Below, in pieces: positions 24,418-33,400 of a stretch of DNA of 64,000 nucleotides. This stretch comes from Aldehydirespirator sp965116965 (GTDB lineage Bacteria > Actinomycetota > Acidimicrobiia > Acidimicrobiales > Aldehydirespiratoraceae): positions 1,550,001 through 1,614,000 of the forward strand of contig OZ220743.1 of the NCBI GenBank assembly GCA_965116965.1, given 5' to 3'. The notes under the pieces are model-generated. The model was not told the origin of the DNA, did no database searches, and saw only the letters and a list, made by a program, of their open reading frames with translations. Positions within the stretch are counted from its first letter, which is position 1. Each line of letters begins with the position of its first letter. Made by a program: the position numbers and the translations under genes.

Positions 24418-27370
24418 ACTAACCGCAGATGACTTTGGCAAGTACTTCCAAGCCGTTCACGGATACGAGCCCTACCCGTGGCAGAGCCGCCTCACCCGAC
24501 AGGTGCTCGAAGGCGACGGGTGGCCCGATGTCATCGATCTGCCGACTGGCGTGGGCAAGACCGCCGTGCTCGACACGGCCGTCTTCGCGCTCGCGGTGAA
24601 GCCCGACATCTCGCCCCGCAGGATTGTGTTCGTAATCGACCGGCGCATCGTCGTGGATCAGGTGGTCGAGCGCGCACGAGCCATCGGAGACAGCATCGGT
24701 GCGGCTGCCAACGGCGTTCTTGGAGAGATGAACGGCTGTCTACAAGAATTGACAGGGGCCGAGAAGCTCCTAGAGGTCGCGGCTCTGCGAGGCGGCATGG
24801 GCGGCATCCCTGTGGCCGCGGACTGGGCGAAGCGACCGGAGCAGCCATGGGTTCTGGTGTCCACCGTGGACCAGTTCGGCTCCCGCCTGCTGTTCAGGGG
24901 CTACGGCGACAGCCCCGGGAAGCGTCCGATCTGTGCCGGCCTTGCGGGCAACGACTGCCTCGTGATCCTCGATGAGGTCCACCTGAGCCGGGCGTTCGCT
25001 GCCACGCTGCGGGACGTCTCATCCGACGGGGAAGTACCTCTGATTCGCTCAGTCAACTCGGATCTTCTGCCTCGCCGGTTCAAGGTCGTGGAGATGTCGG
25101 CCACGCCGACGAACACGAACGGCCGGCGCTTCCAGCTTCAGGACGGCGACTTGGATCAATCGCCGCCACTCGCCCAGATCGCCAATGCGCCCAAGCGTGC
25201 GACGCTGGTGGCGGTCAGCGGCAACCGCCCGCCTCACGAATCGGTCCCCAAGAAGGTCCTCGAGCTGGTCAAGCGAGAGCTGAGAGAAGACGAGAAGAGT
25301 GTGGGAGTCATCGTCAATCGGGTCCGGACCGCTCGCGAGACCCACAAGCTGTTGCAGCAGCACGGATTCGATGCCCATTTGTTGACGGGCCGCATGCGCC
25401 CCATCGACAAGGAGGAGGTCCTCGGCAGAATCGGCCACTGCGTGGACCCTGATCGGGACTCGCCAACCGATGAGCGGACGGTGGTTGTGGCAACGCAGGC
25501 GATCGAGGTCGGTGCCGACTTCAGCTTTGACGCACTCATCAGCGAGGCCGCGCCCATCGACAGCTTGTGCCAGCGTCTTGGACGGCTCGACCGCCGCGGC
25601 AACGCGGCCGTGCGGCGTGGCGGCCCAGCGCGCTGCTGGATCCTGGGCGTGGCTTCCGAGATGAAGCCGAATCGATCCGATCCGGTGTACGGCCACGCCA
25701 CCCGGCACACATGGGAAGGGCTACAGTCGCTTGCAAACCAGGGAGAGGTCGACGTCGGACCGAGCACCCAACTCCCGGCGCGGCTAAGCGCTGATGCTGA
25801 GGATGTTCAGGCGCCTAAGCCGGAGGCCCCCCTGCTGCTTCCGACTCATGTGGACGCATGGTCACAGACGAGTCCCGAGCCGATCGCTGATCCCCCCATC
25901 GCCGAGTTCCTTCACGGCAAGGACAGCTTGAGCGAGCCTGATGTTTCCGTGGTGTGGCGCCATGACTGGTCCGATGAAGCGCTAAAGGTGGTGCCGTTGC
26001 GTCCGGCCGAGTTCCTGGCGGTTCCTGTCTCAGCGATCCGGGCCTGGATCCGACGCACCGCGGAGGCGCCGGTATCGGACACTGGCACAGCACCGTCGGA
26101 GGGCGAAGAGCGACGTGCTGCACGGCGCGATGGGGAATCGGCGCCACGGCTGCTGGTCAGCGTGCGCCGCTGGACAGGCCAAGGGGACGGCCTCACCGAG
26201 GCGATAGAGCGAGTCGAAGACATCAAGCCAGGTGATCTCCTAGTCGTGGACCCGGCCATGGGCGGGCTGGGCGCCGGCACCTGGGATCCATCGGCTCGAC
26301 CCTCCGCTCGCCAGGGCTCGATCGACGCGGACCCCGGGCATGGGTTGGTCGAGGATCTCGGTGACCGGGCACAGATCGTCTACGGAGTGCGGGCGACGCT
26401 TCGCCTCGATCCGCGTCTGCTCGAGGAATACGGTCTGCCCGCGGCACCCAGTCCTCAGGATGAGCACAACGCTTCGATGAGCACGCGGGATGCCGTTGAC
26501 CAATGGCTCTCGGAACTCGAGGGGTTGTCGCCGAGGGCTCGTCCAGACTGGATGGCTCAGGTGATCGAACGTCTCCGAGACGATGGTCGCTTCGACATTG
26601 AGCGGGTTTATCCAAACCCAGGGTCCGGCTATTACGTCCTCGTCGAGCGATCCGTGGATCCCGCACTCCTCGACGACTTCGACGACAGGCCGTCCCTGAC
26701 GGGCGCGAGAACGACGCTTCGGGATCATCTCGGCGGAGTCGGGGTCAAGGCTCAAGACTTCGCTCGCCGCTTGGGGCTGTCTGAGGAAATCGCCGCGGAT
26801 CTGCGATTGGCGGGGGAGCTTCACGATCTCGGCAAGATCGACTCCCGATTCCAAGCCCAGATGCTCGGCCATGACGCCGTGCTCATCGCCGCGTCGGACG
26901 AACCGCTGGCGAAGTCGGTGCACGGAACACGAACCCGCCGGCACATGTGGCCCGCTGCGCGTCACGAGTTCAGCAGCGTCGCTCTCGCGCAGAGCAGTTC
27001 GGCGATACTCGACATGGCTCACGACCCCGACTTGGTGCTGCATCTTGTGGGGACCCACCACGGACACGGCCGGCCGCTGCCGCCGATAAAGAAGGACGAC
27101 GATCCTCAGGAGTTAACGGCAGTTGGCCGACTGACCCGAGGCGCGTTCCGGCTCGGCGCCGATGGCGTTGACGGGCCGGGTGCCTCCGGAGGAGTTGACC
27201 GTCCGGTGGACATGAGCGTGTGGTCGGATCTTGCCGGAACGCGGCTTGCCCTCGAGATGGCGGACCGGTTCTGGCGGCTGCAGGAGCGCTACGGCCATCA
27301 CGGACTGGCCTGGCTGGAGGCGATCTTTCGGTTGGCCGATCAGCAACGAAGCGCCGAGGAGGCGCGATGA
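24410..27370 (+). CDS. cas3: Cas3 helicase-nuclease, type I-G order (helicase then C-terminal HD)
   Basis: From ATG 24410 the protein has 986 residues. The SF2 helicase part contains Walker A PTGVGKTA at 45-52, VFVIDRRIVVDQV, a DEVH box near 190, SATPT and the late motifs VVVATQAIEVGADFSFD and QRLGRLDRRGN. The HD nuclease lies at the C-terminus: GELHDLGKIDSRFQ near 800, WPAARHEFSSVAL and GTHHGHGRP. This HD-last order is the type I-G arrangement. Key metal ligands look intact, so interference should be possible. It overlaps the next gene as ATGA. Confidence 0.93.
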   Translation: MGELTADDFGKYFQAVHGYEPYPWQSRLTRQVLEGDGWPDVIDLPTGVGKTAVLDTAVFALAVKPDISPRRIVFVIDRRIVVDQVVERARAIGDSIGAAANGVLGEMNGCLQELTGAEKLLEVAALRGGMGGIPVAADWAKRPEQPWVLVSTVDQFGSRLLFRGYGDSPGKRPICAGLAGNDCLVILDEVHLSRAFAATLRDVSSDGEVPLIRSVNSDLLPRRFKVVEMSATPTNTNGRRFQLQDGDLDQSPPLAQIANAPKRATLVAVSGNRPPHESVPKKVLELVKRELREDEKSVGVIVNRVRTARETHKLLQQHGFDAHLLTGRMRPIDKEEVLGRIGHCVDPDRDSPTDERTVVVATQAIEVGADFSFDALISEAAPIDSLCQRLGRLDRRGNAAVRRGGPARCWILGVASEMKPNRSDPVYGHATRHTWEGLQSLANQGEVDVGPSTQLPARLSADAEDVQAPKPEAPLLLPTHVDAWSQTSPEPIADPPIAEFLHGKDSLSEPDVSVVWRHDWSDEALKVVPLRPAEFLAVPVSAIRAWIRRTAEAPVSDTGTAPSEGEERRAARRDGESAPRLLVSVRRWTGQGDGLTEAIERVEDIKPGDLLVVDPAMGGLGAGTWDPSARPSARQGSIDADPGHGLVEDLGDRAQIVYGVRATLRLDPRLLEEYGLPAAPSPQDEHNASMSTRDAVDQWLSELEGLSPRARPDWMAQVIERLRDDGRFDIERVYPNPGSGYYVLVERSVDPALLDDFDDRPSLTGARTTLRDHLGGVGVKAQDFARRLGLSEEIAADLRLAGELHDLGKIDSRFQAQMLGHDAVLIAASDEPLAKSVHGTRTRRHMWPAARHEFSSVALAQSSSAILDMAHDPDLVLHLVGTHHGHGRPLPPIKKDDDPQELTAVGRLTRGAFRLGADGVDGPGASGGVDRPVDMSVWSDLAGTRLALEMADRFWRLQERYGHHGLAWLEAIFRLADQQRSAEEAR

Positions 27371-28281
27371 CTAGTTCCGATGTGACGCCGATGACCGGCT
27401 TGCCAGGTGACAATCCACTCGGCTTTCTGGCTGCGTTGGGAGTCCAAGTGGCGCTGGCGGATCAGAACGCCGATCATCGCTTGAGTTGGACCGACGATCC
27501 GATCCCGCATCCCGTACTCAGTCCGGCTCGGAGCCTTGACGAGATCGCTCAGGCGGTTGATGACGTGGCTAAGGCCTGGCTCGACGGTCCGGCGCTTGAC
27601 CAGTCGATCCATCCAGGGTTGAAGCTTAAGCCCGACGACATACGGGAGTACCTGCGCCAGGGTCGCGCCGCTCGCTCGTCAGGTTCGCTGTCGGCATGCC
27701 TGCTGGCGGAGAACAGTCTGGACAACAACGACAAGGCCAAACCCTCTGACCTGTACTTCACCGCCGGGCAGCAGAAGTTCGTGCTGATGGCGCGGACGAT
27801 TCTGGGCGAGGTCACCAAGGAGGAGATTGTCGATGACATTACGAAGCCGTGGAGCTACCACAGCAAGCGAGAGTCGCTCATGTGGGATTGTGTAGACGAT
27901 AGAGATCACGCCCTCAGCGCAGCCGATCCCACCGACAACTCCCGGAATCCGAAGCTCACAAATCCGGGTGCGGAGGCTCTGGCGATCATTGGCCTATGCA
28001 GGTACCCGTGCTTCGCTTCGCCTCAGGGAACGCTGACTCAAGGCTGCTCGGGAAGCTGGAAGAGAGGCTTCTTTGTCTGGCCCTTGTGGACTGCTCCAAC
28101 GACGGCGCGATCTGTCCGATCCCTGCTCGCGCAGGTTGCTTCGCCGGAAGTCGACGAGCGTCGCGCCGATTGGTACGGGGCCTGGGGAATCAGCCGGGTG
28201 TTGCAGTCGCAGATTCGCCGAAGCTCGCAGGGGGGTTACGGAACTTTCGGGCCACCGCGCGTAGTCTGGCAACGTGACTGA
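27367..28281 (+). CDS. Small type I-G subunit (Cas3-extension / Csb3-Csx17-like Cas8 candidate)
   Basis: This 304-residue protein has the N-terminal GLPGDNPLGFLAALGVQ motif seen in type I-G Cas8-like proteins and sits in the place of that subunit between cas3 and cas4-cas1. It is much shorter than the ~700-residue Csx17, so it fits better the compact Cas3-extension or Csb3 (GSU0052) type. It probably contributes to PAM recognition or effector assembly. Assignment within the group is uncertain. ATG overlaps the cas3 stop by four bases. Confidence 0.7.
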   Translation: MTSSDVTPMTGLPGDNPLGFLAALGVQVALADQNADHRLSWTDDPIPHPVLSPARSLDEIAQAVDDVAKAWLDGPALDQSIHPGLKLKPDDIREYLRQGRAARSSGSLSACLLAENSLDNNDKAKPSDLYFTAGQQKFVLMARTILGEVTKEEIVDDITKPWSYHSKRESLMWDCVDDRDHALSAADPTDNSRNPKLTNPGAEALAIIGLCRYPCFASPQGTLTQGCSGSWKRGFFVWPLWTAPTTARSVRSLLAQVASPEVDERRADWYGAWGISRVLQSQIRRSSQGGYGTFGPPRVVWQRD

Positions 28282-28343
28282 TGTGAACGTGCTTGTGACG
28301 CTGACCGGGTAGTAGTCGAGCAATCAACACGTTCGGGGAACGA

Positions 28344-29147
28344 GTGTCCGGGAGTGTGACCGAGGTTCCAGAGCTGGTTCCGGCTCGGATGATCAACGAG
28401 TTCGAGTACTGCCAGCGCCTGTTCTACCTGGAATGGGTGCAGTCACGCTTCGAGCACAACCAGGACACGATGGAGGGCATCTATGTCCATCGGGCCGTCG
28501 ATGCCGGCGGGGGCCGGATGGGAGAGGCCGGCGATGCGCCGTTCAGGAAGGCGAAGTCGGTCGAATTGAGCTCGCAGCGTCTCGGGCTGATCGCGAAAGC
28601 CGACATCATCGAGCAGAAGGACGGCAAGGTCGTGCCCGTGGAGGTGAAGCGTGGGCGGCCGCCTGCGCACGGGCCCGCCTGGATGCCCGAGAAGGTGCAG
28701 CTGTGCACCATCGGCCTGCTGCTGCGCGACAACGGCTACGACTGTTCGGAGGGGCAGATCTACTTCGCCGAGACCCGCAAGCGGGCCACGATTCCGCTCG
28801 ACGCGACGCTGGTGGCGCACACCTTGCAGCTCATCGAGCAACTCCGCGGAGTCGCGGCTTCTGGCGATGCGCCTGCTCCGCTGGTTGATAGCCCGAAGTG
28901 TCCGAGGTGTTCGCTGGTGGGCATCTGCCTGCCGGACGAGACGAACCTCCATGTCGGTCGTAGCGATGCCGCTCCTCGGCGCCTGACCCCCCGCGACTCG
29001 GCGGCGAGGCCGCTGTATGTCACCGAGCAGGGCGCCCGAATCGGATCCGTTCCGGCCGGGTCGTGGTCAGCAAGGATCGGGAGGAGCTCCAGCAGCTTCG
29101 CCTCATCGACGTCTCGCAGATCTCGGTGTATGGCAACGTTCAGGTGA
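28344..29147 (+). CDS. cas4: Cas4 part of a cas4-cas1 fusion (reading frame broken before Cas1)
   Basis: The GTG start gives an intact Cas4 domain: CQRLFYLEW with the first iron-sulfur cysteine, GIYVHRAVD, a RecB-like VPVEVKRG, QLCTIGLLL and the CPRCSLVGIC cysteine cluster. It continues into the first residues of Cas1 (PLYVTEQGARIG) and then loses the frame near 29045. The last ~35 residues are out-of-frame. In type I-G systems Cas4 fused to Cas1 selects PAM-containing prespacers. Confidence 0.85.
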   Translation: MSGSVTEVPELVPARMINEFEYCQRLFYLEWVQSRFEHNQDTMEGIYVHRAVDAGGGRMGEAGDAPFRKAKSVELSSQRLGLIAKADIIEQKDGKVVPVEVKRGRPPAHGPAWMPEKVQLCTIGLLLRDNGYDCSEGQIYFAETRKRATIPLDATLVAHTLQLIEQLRGVAASGDAPAPLVDSPKCPRCSLVGICLPDETNLHVGRSDAAPRRLTPRDSAARPLYVTEQGARIGSVPAGSWSARIGRSSSSFASSTSRRSRCMATFR

Positions 29148-29992
29148 GCAGCCAGATGATGCGGGCGGCGTTCCGTGAGTCGATACCGGTGTGCTGGTTC
29201 TCCTACGGCGGGTGGTTCCAAGGCATCGCCGAGGGGTTGCCGTCCAAGCATGTCGACCTGCGCAGGCGCCAGGTCGCCATCGCGGCGCAGGCAGGCCTTC
29301 CGATCGCCCAATCCATGATCGAGGGCAAGCTGAGGAACTCGCGGACGTTCCTCAGGCGCAACTCGCGCTCTGATGTCAAGACGGTGCTGGACCAACTGAA
29401 GTCGCTGGCCGACACCGTGGCCGGTAGCGAGTCGATTGAGAGCCTGTTGGGTATGGAGGGAACCGGCGCCCGTCTCTACTTCTCCAAGTTCTCGTCGATG
29501 ATCCGGGACGAGAGCCTCGGGTCTTTCGACTTCACCGGACGCAACCGGAGGCCGCCGAGGGATCCCATCAACTGCCTGCTGTCGTATGTCTACGCGCTCC
29601 TCACCAAGGATCTGACCGCGGTCGCGATAGCGGTCGGATTCGATCCATACCTGGGAGTGTTTCATCGGCCGCGCTTCGGCCGGCCGGCGCTGGCGTTGGA
29701 TCTTGCCGAGGAGTTCCGCCCGCTGGTGGCCGAGTCCGTCGTGATCAACGTGGTCAACAACGGCGAGATAGGGGAGAGGGACTTCCTAGCCCGTGCCGGA
29801 GGGGTCTCGCTCACCCAGGACGGAAGGCGGTCAGTGCTGTCCGCATACGAGCGAAGGCTCGACACCGAGGTGACGCATCCGACCTACGGCTACCGCATCA
29901 CCTACCGTCGGGTGTTCGAGGTTCAGGCCCGCGTGCTGGCTGCCCACCTGCTCGGTGAGATACCCGGCTACACGCCGTTCATGACGAGGTAG
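29063..29992 (+). CDS. cas1: Cas1 integrase part of the cas4-cas1 fusion (in a shifted frame)
   Basis: In the -1 frame the Cas1 sequence resumes as SGRVVVSKDREELQQL, which continues PLYVTEQGARIG of the previous frame. Catalytic residues are present: E in LLGMEGTGARLYF, H in GVFHRPRFGRP and D in LALDLAEEFRP. Everything except about the first dozen Cas1 residues is here. A GTG at 29063 could start a separate Cas1, but without its first strand. The single-base shift may be an error, a recent loss of adaptation, or recoding. Confidence 0.88.
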   Translation: MVSKDREELQQLRLIDVSQISVYGNVQVSSQMMRAAFRESIPVCWFSYGGWFQGIAEGLPSKHVDLRRRQVAIAAQAGLPIAQSMIEGKLRNSRTFLRRNSRSDVKTVLDQLKSLADTVAGSESIESLLGMEGTGARLYFSKFSSMIRDESLGSFDFTGRNRRPPRDPINCLLSYVYALLTKDLTAVAIAVGFDPYLGVFHRPRFGRPALALDLAEEFRPLVAESVVINVVNNGEIGERDFLARAGGVSLTQDGRRSVLSAYERRLDTEVTHPTYGYRITYRRVFEVQARVLAAHLLGEIPGYTPFMTR

Positions 29993-29994
29993 AG

Positions 29995-30294
29995 ATGGCC
30001 GCTGGAAGGACGCGTTACTTGGTGAGCTATGACATCAGCGACGCCAAGCGCCTCAGGCGGGTGCACAAGATCGTCAAGGACTTCGGGTGGCCGATGCAGT
30101 ACAGCGTCTTCATCTGCGACCTGGATCCAGTGGAGATGCTGATATTGAAGCGGGACGTGGGGGACATCATCCACCATGGGGAGGACTCGGTAGCCTTCAT
30201 CAACCTGGGTCCTCCCGCGCAACGTGGCCGTGAGTGCTTCGATTTTCTGGGGGTCAGGACTGCGCTTCCGACATCTGGCCCGACGGTCATCTGA
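29995..30294 (+). CDS. cas2: Cas2 adaptation nuclease-fold protein
   Basis: This 99-residue protein starts RTRYLVSYDISDAKRLRRVHKIV, with the ferredoxin-fold aspartate in SYDI, and continues MQYSVFICDLDPVEMLILKRDV. It dimerises to bridge the two Cas1 dimers of the integration complex. It begins two bases after the cas1 stop and is the last gene before the leader. Confidence 0.93.
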   Translation: MAAGRTRYLVSYDISDAKRLRRVHKIVKDFGWPMQYSVFICDLDPVEMLILKRDVGDIIHHGEDSVAFINLGPPAQRGRECFDFLGVRTALPTSGPTVI

Positions 30295-30463
30295 TGCGAG
30301 CGCTACGGTGAGCACACAAGTCCCCAGGACCGCTCGATGCCTTTTGGCACAAGGCAAACCGCAGCTTGACAACACAATCGACACACCTTCGAAGCTCACG
30401 CTTCCTGGACCGCTCGCAAACGCCCGCGAAGAGCCACTTCAAGGGCACCAAAGCAAGCGAGCG
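30295..30463 (+). promoter_or_regulatory. CRISPR leader
   Basis: These 169 bp lie between cas2 and the first repeat. They are less GC-rich than the surroundings and contain a perfect TTGACA at 30366-30371, a candidate -35 box. Orientation is supported by the ATTGAAG 3' ends of the repeats, the typical type I-G 5' handle, and by degeneration of a repeat at the far end. Confidence 0.6.
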
Positions 30464-33400
30464 GTCAGGCCGGGCAATTGCCCGGCCCTCCATTGAAATG
30501 CGGACGTGACGCCGACGCCCGTCAGGCCGGGCAATTGCCCGGCCCTCCATTGAAGGACGCCCGACAACCGGGGGAGCAGCAATCCGCTGCAGGTCAGGCC
30601 GGGCAATTGCCCGGCCCTCCATTGAAGGGCGCAGGTGGCGGTGGCGGTGGTGTGGGTGGTCGGGACCGCGGTCAGGCCGGGCAATTGCCCGGCCCTCCAT
30701 TGAAGGGACATGGTGCTGGCCCGTGACTGCGGGCTGCGTGAGGTCAGGCCGGGCAATTGCCCGGCCCTCCATTGAAGGCGGTCGTCACCACGCCATCCCC
30801 AGTCTGTGGGGAAGTCAGGCCGGGCAATTGCCCGGCCCTCCATTGAAGGAGCCCGGCGGCGAGCCACGCCCACACCAGCCCGTACAGTCAGGCCGGGCAA
30901 TTGCCCGGCCCTCCATTGAAGGGCGATGTCGGAGAATTCGCCGGTGGTCTTGACGCCGGTCAGGCCGGGCAATTGCCCGGCCCTCCATTGAAGGTGCTCG
31001 AGTGGCTCGGTCGTCTCGTTGGCGATGTCGGAGGTCAGGCCGGGCAATTGCCCGGCCCTCCATTGAAGGTAGCGAACGTCGTTCAAGTAGCCATCATTCG
31101 CTGGCTGTCAGGCCGGGCAATTGCCCGGCCCTCCATTGAAGGGCCGAGTACGTCAAGCACGCCTGGGCCGGCGCCTGGGTGTCAGGCCGGGCAATTGCCC
31201 GGCCCTCCATTGAAGGTCGCAGGAGTTCACCCCGTCGGGGGGCGGTCCGTCGCCCGTCAGGCCGGGCAATTGCCCGGCCCTCCATTGAAGGCGGTCCCTC
31301 AAGTCCAATAGGCGCCCGAGGCGCAACAGGTCAGGCCGGGCAATTGCCCGGCCCTCCATTGAAGGGAGGTCACTCATGTGTCCTCCCCTTCCTCCTCGGG
31401 AGTCAGGCCGGGCAATTGCCCGGCCCTCCATTGAAGGGCGAGCAGCAGGTGGCCGTCGTCGGTGATGGCCAGGGTCAGGCCGGGCAATTGCCCGGCCCTC
31501 CATTGAAGGCGCGCCGAAATCTACTCGGATTTCGAGGTTTCCGAGTCAGGCCGGGCAATTGCCCGGCCCTCCATTGAAGGGGCACCGGCGACCGCACGCT
31601 CTATCTCTACATGCCGGGTCAGGCCGGGCAATTGCCCGGCCCTCCATTGAAGGTGTTGTTAGGTGGAATTTCCACCCGGAAGGGCCCCGGTCAGGCCGGG
31701 CAATTGCCCGGCCCTCCATTGAAGGCACCTGCTGTACGGCGTCGAGTTCTCGGGAGAGATCAGTCAGGCCGGGCAATTGCCCGGCCCTCCATTGAAGGCG
31801 AGACACTTTGGAGCCCCTAAGTTCCTAGCCGGTTGTCAGGCCGGGCAATTGCCCGGCCCTCCATTGAAGGCCCAGTGCGTTAGGCAAATCCTGATACCGG
31901 GGAAGGGGTCAGGCCGGGCAATTGCCCGGCCCTCCATTGAAGGGACTAGCGCGCCGGCAACCGCGATCTGCCGCTTGGAGTCAGGCCGGGCAATTGCCCG
32001 GCCCTCCATTGAAGGGTCTCGAAGCGGCCCGATCCTCACCGACCAGACTGGGGTCAGGCCGGGCAATTGCCCGGCCCTCCATTGAAGGGGGACAGGCTTC
32101 CAACGCGGGTGGACCGCGGCACGGGGTCAGGCCGGGCAATTGCCCGGCCCTCCATTGAAGGTTCAGTGTATCAGCTATATACCCGAGACACTTCCGCACG
32201 TCAGGCCGGGCAATTGCCCGGCCCTCCATTGAAGGGACGCGAATGGCGAGGCACTAGGTGAGGCATATTGGCGTCAGGCCGGGCAATTGCCCGGCCCTCC
32301 ATTGAAGGCGGTGTCGGGTGCTGACTCATGACTACCAGCATATGTCAGGCCGGGCAATTGCCCGGCCCTCCATTGAAGGCCGAACACCGGGATGACGAGC
32401 CGCCGGCAGTCGGCGTCAGGCCGGGCAATTGCCCGGCCCTCCATTGAAGGGTCAGGTCGCCCGAGCCGCTGCGACGTCGCTGTCCCAGTCAGGCCGGGCA
32501 ATTGCCCGGCCCTCCATTGAAGGCGCTGTGAGGCGCACTTGCCTAGCGACGGGCTCCCGGTCAGGCCGGGCAATTGCCCGGCCCTCCATTGAAGGAGGAC
32601 TTCCTTACGGGCCTACCTAGGGGCCTGCTCTGCGTCAGGCCGGGCAATTGCCCGGCCCTCCATTGAAGGGACGGGGACACCGCCCACGTACCCATCGAGG
32701 GGGAGGTCAGGCCGGGCAATTGCCCGGCCCTCCATTGAAGGAACCCCCTCGCCTACGCGTCGTACGCCGAGCGCCAGTGTCAGGCCGGGCAATTGCCCGG
32801 CCCTCCATTGAAGGTTCTTTGCGGGCCTTCGGCCCGCGGCGCTAATCGTAGGGTCAGGCCGGGCAATTGCCCGGCCCTCCATTGAAGGTACGCGGTGGCG
32901 GGGCGGGTCTACAAGCTCCTGCCTGTCAGGCCGGGCAATTGCCCGGCCCTCCATTGAAGGTCATGATTCAGAAGATGATCAACAAGGCCGGTCCGGGTCA
33001 GGCCGGGCAATTGCCCGGCCCTCCATTGAAGGTGGAATGACCAGTGCGCTGCGGGAGCTGCTCGATGAGTCAGGCCGGGCAATTGCCCGGCCCTCCATTG
33101 AAGGCGGGTACGCTCGGGTGGTCGCTCGAGTCTGAGCTGCGGGTCAGGCCGGGCAATTGCCCGGCCCTCCATTGAAGGTCGCTCCCGTTGACGGTGTCGT
33201 AGGTGAGGCCCTGCGTCAGGCCGGGCAATTGCCCGGCCCTCCATTGAAGGGCTTGGGCGGCGGTGAGCGGCAGCCAGCGGACGCCGGCGTCAGGCCGGGC
33301 AATTGCCCGGCCCTCCATTGAAGGGATCGTCAATATGAGCGTGACCGTGAGCCCGTATGCGAAGTCAGGCCGGGCAATTGCCCGGCCCTCCATTGAAGGC

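Noticed and set aside
32821..32837. Terminator-like hairpin GCGGGCC-TTC-GGCCCGC inside spacer 33
   Set aside because: It is spacer content, probably from a phage, and no T-run follows on the + strand.
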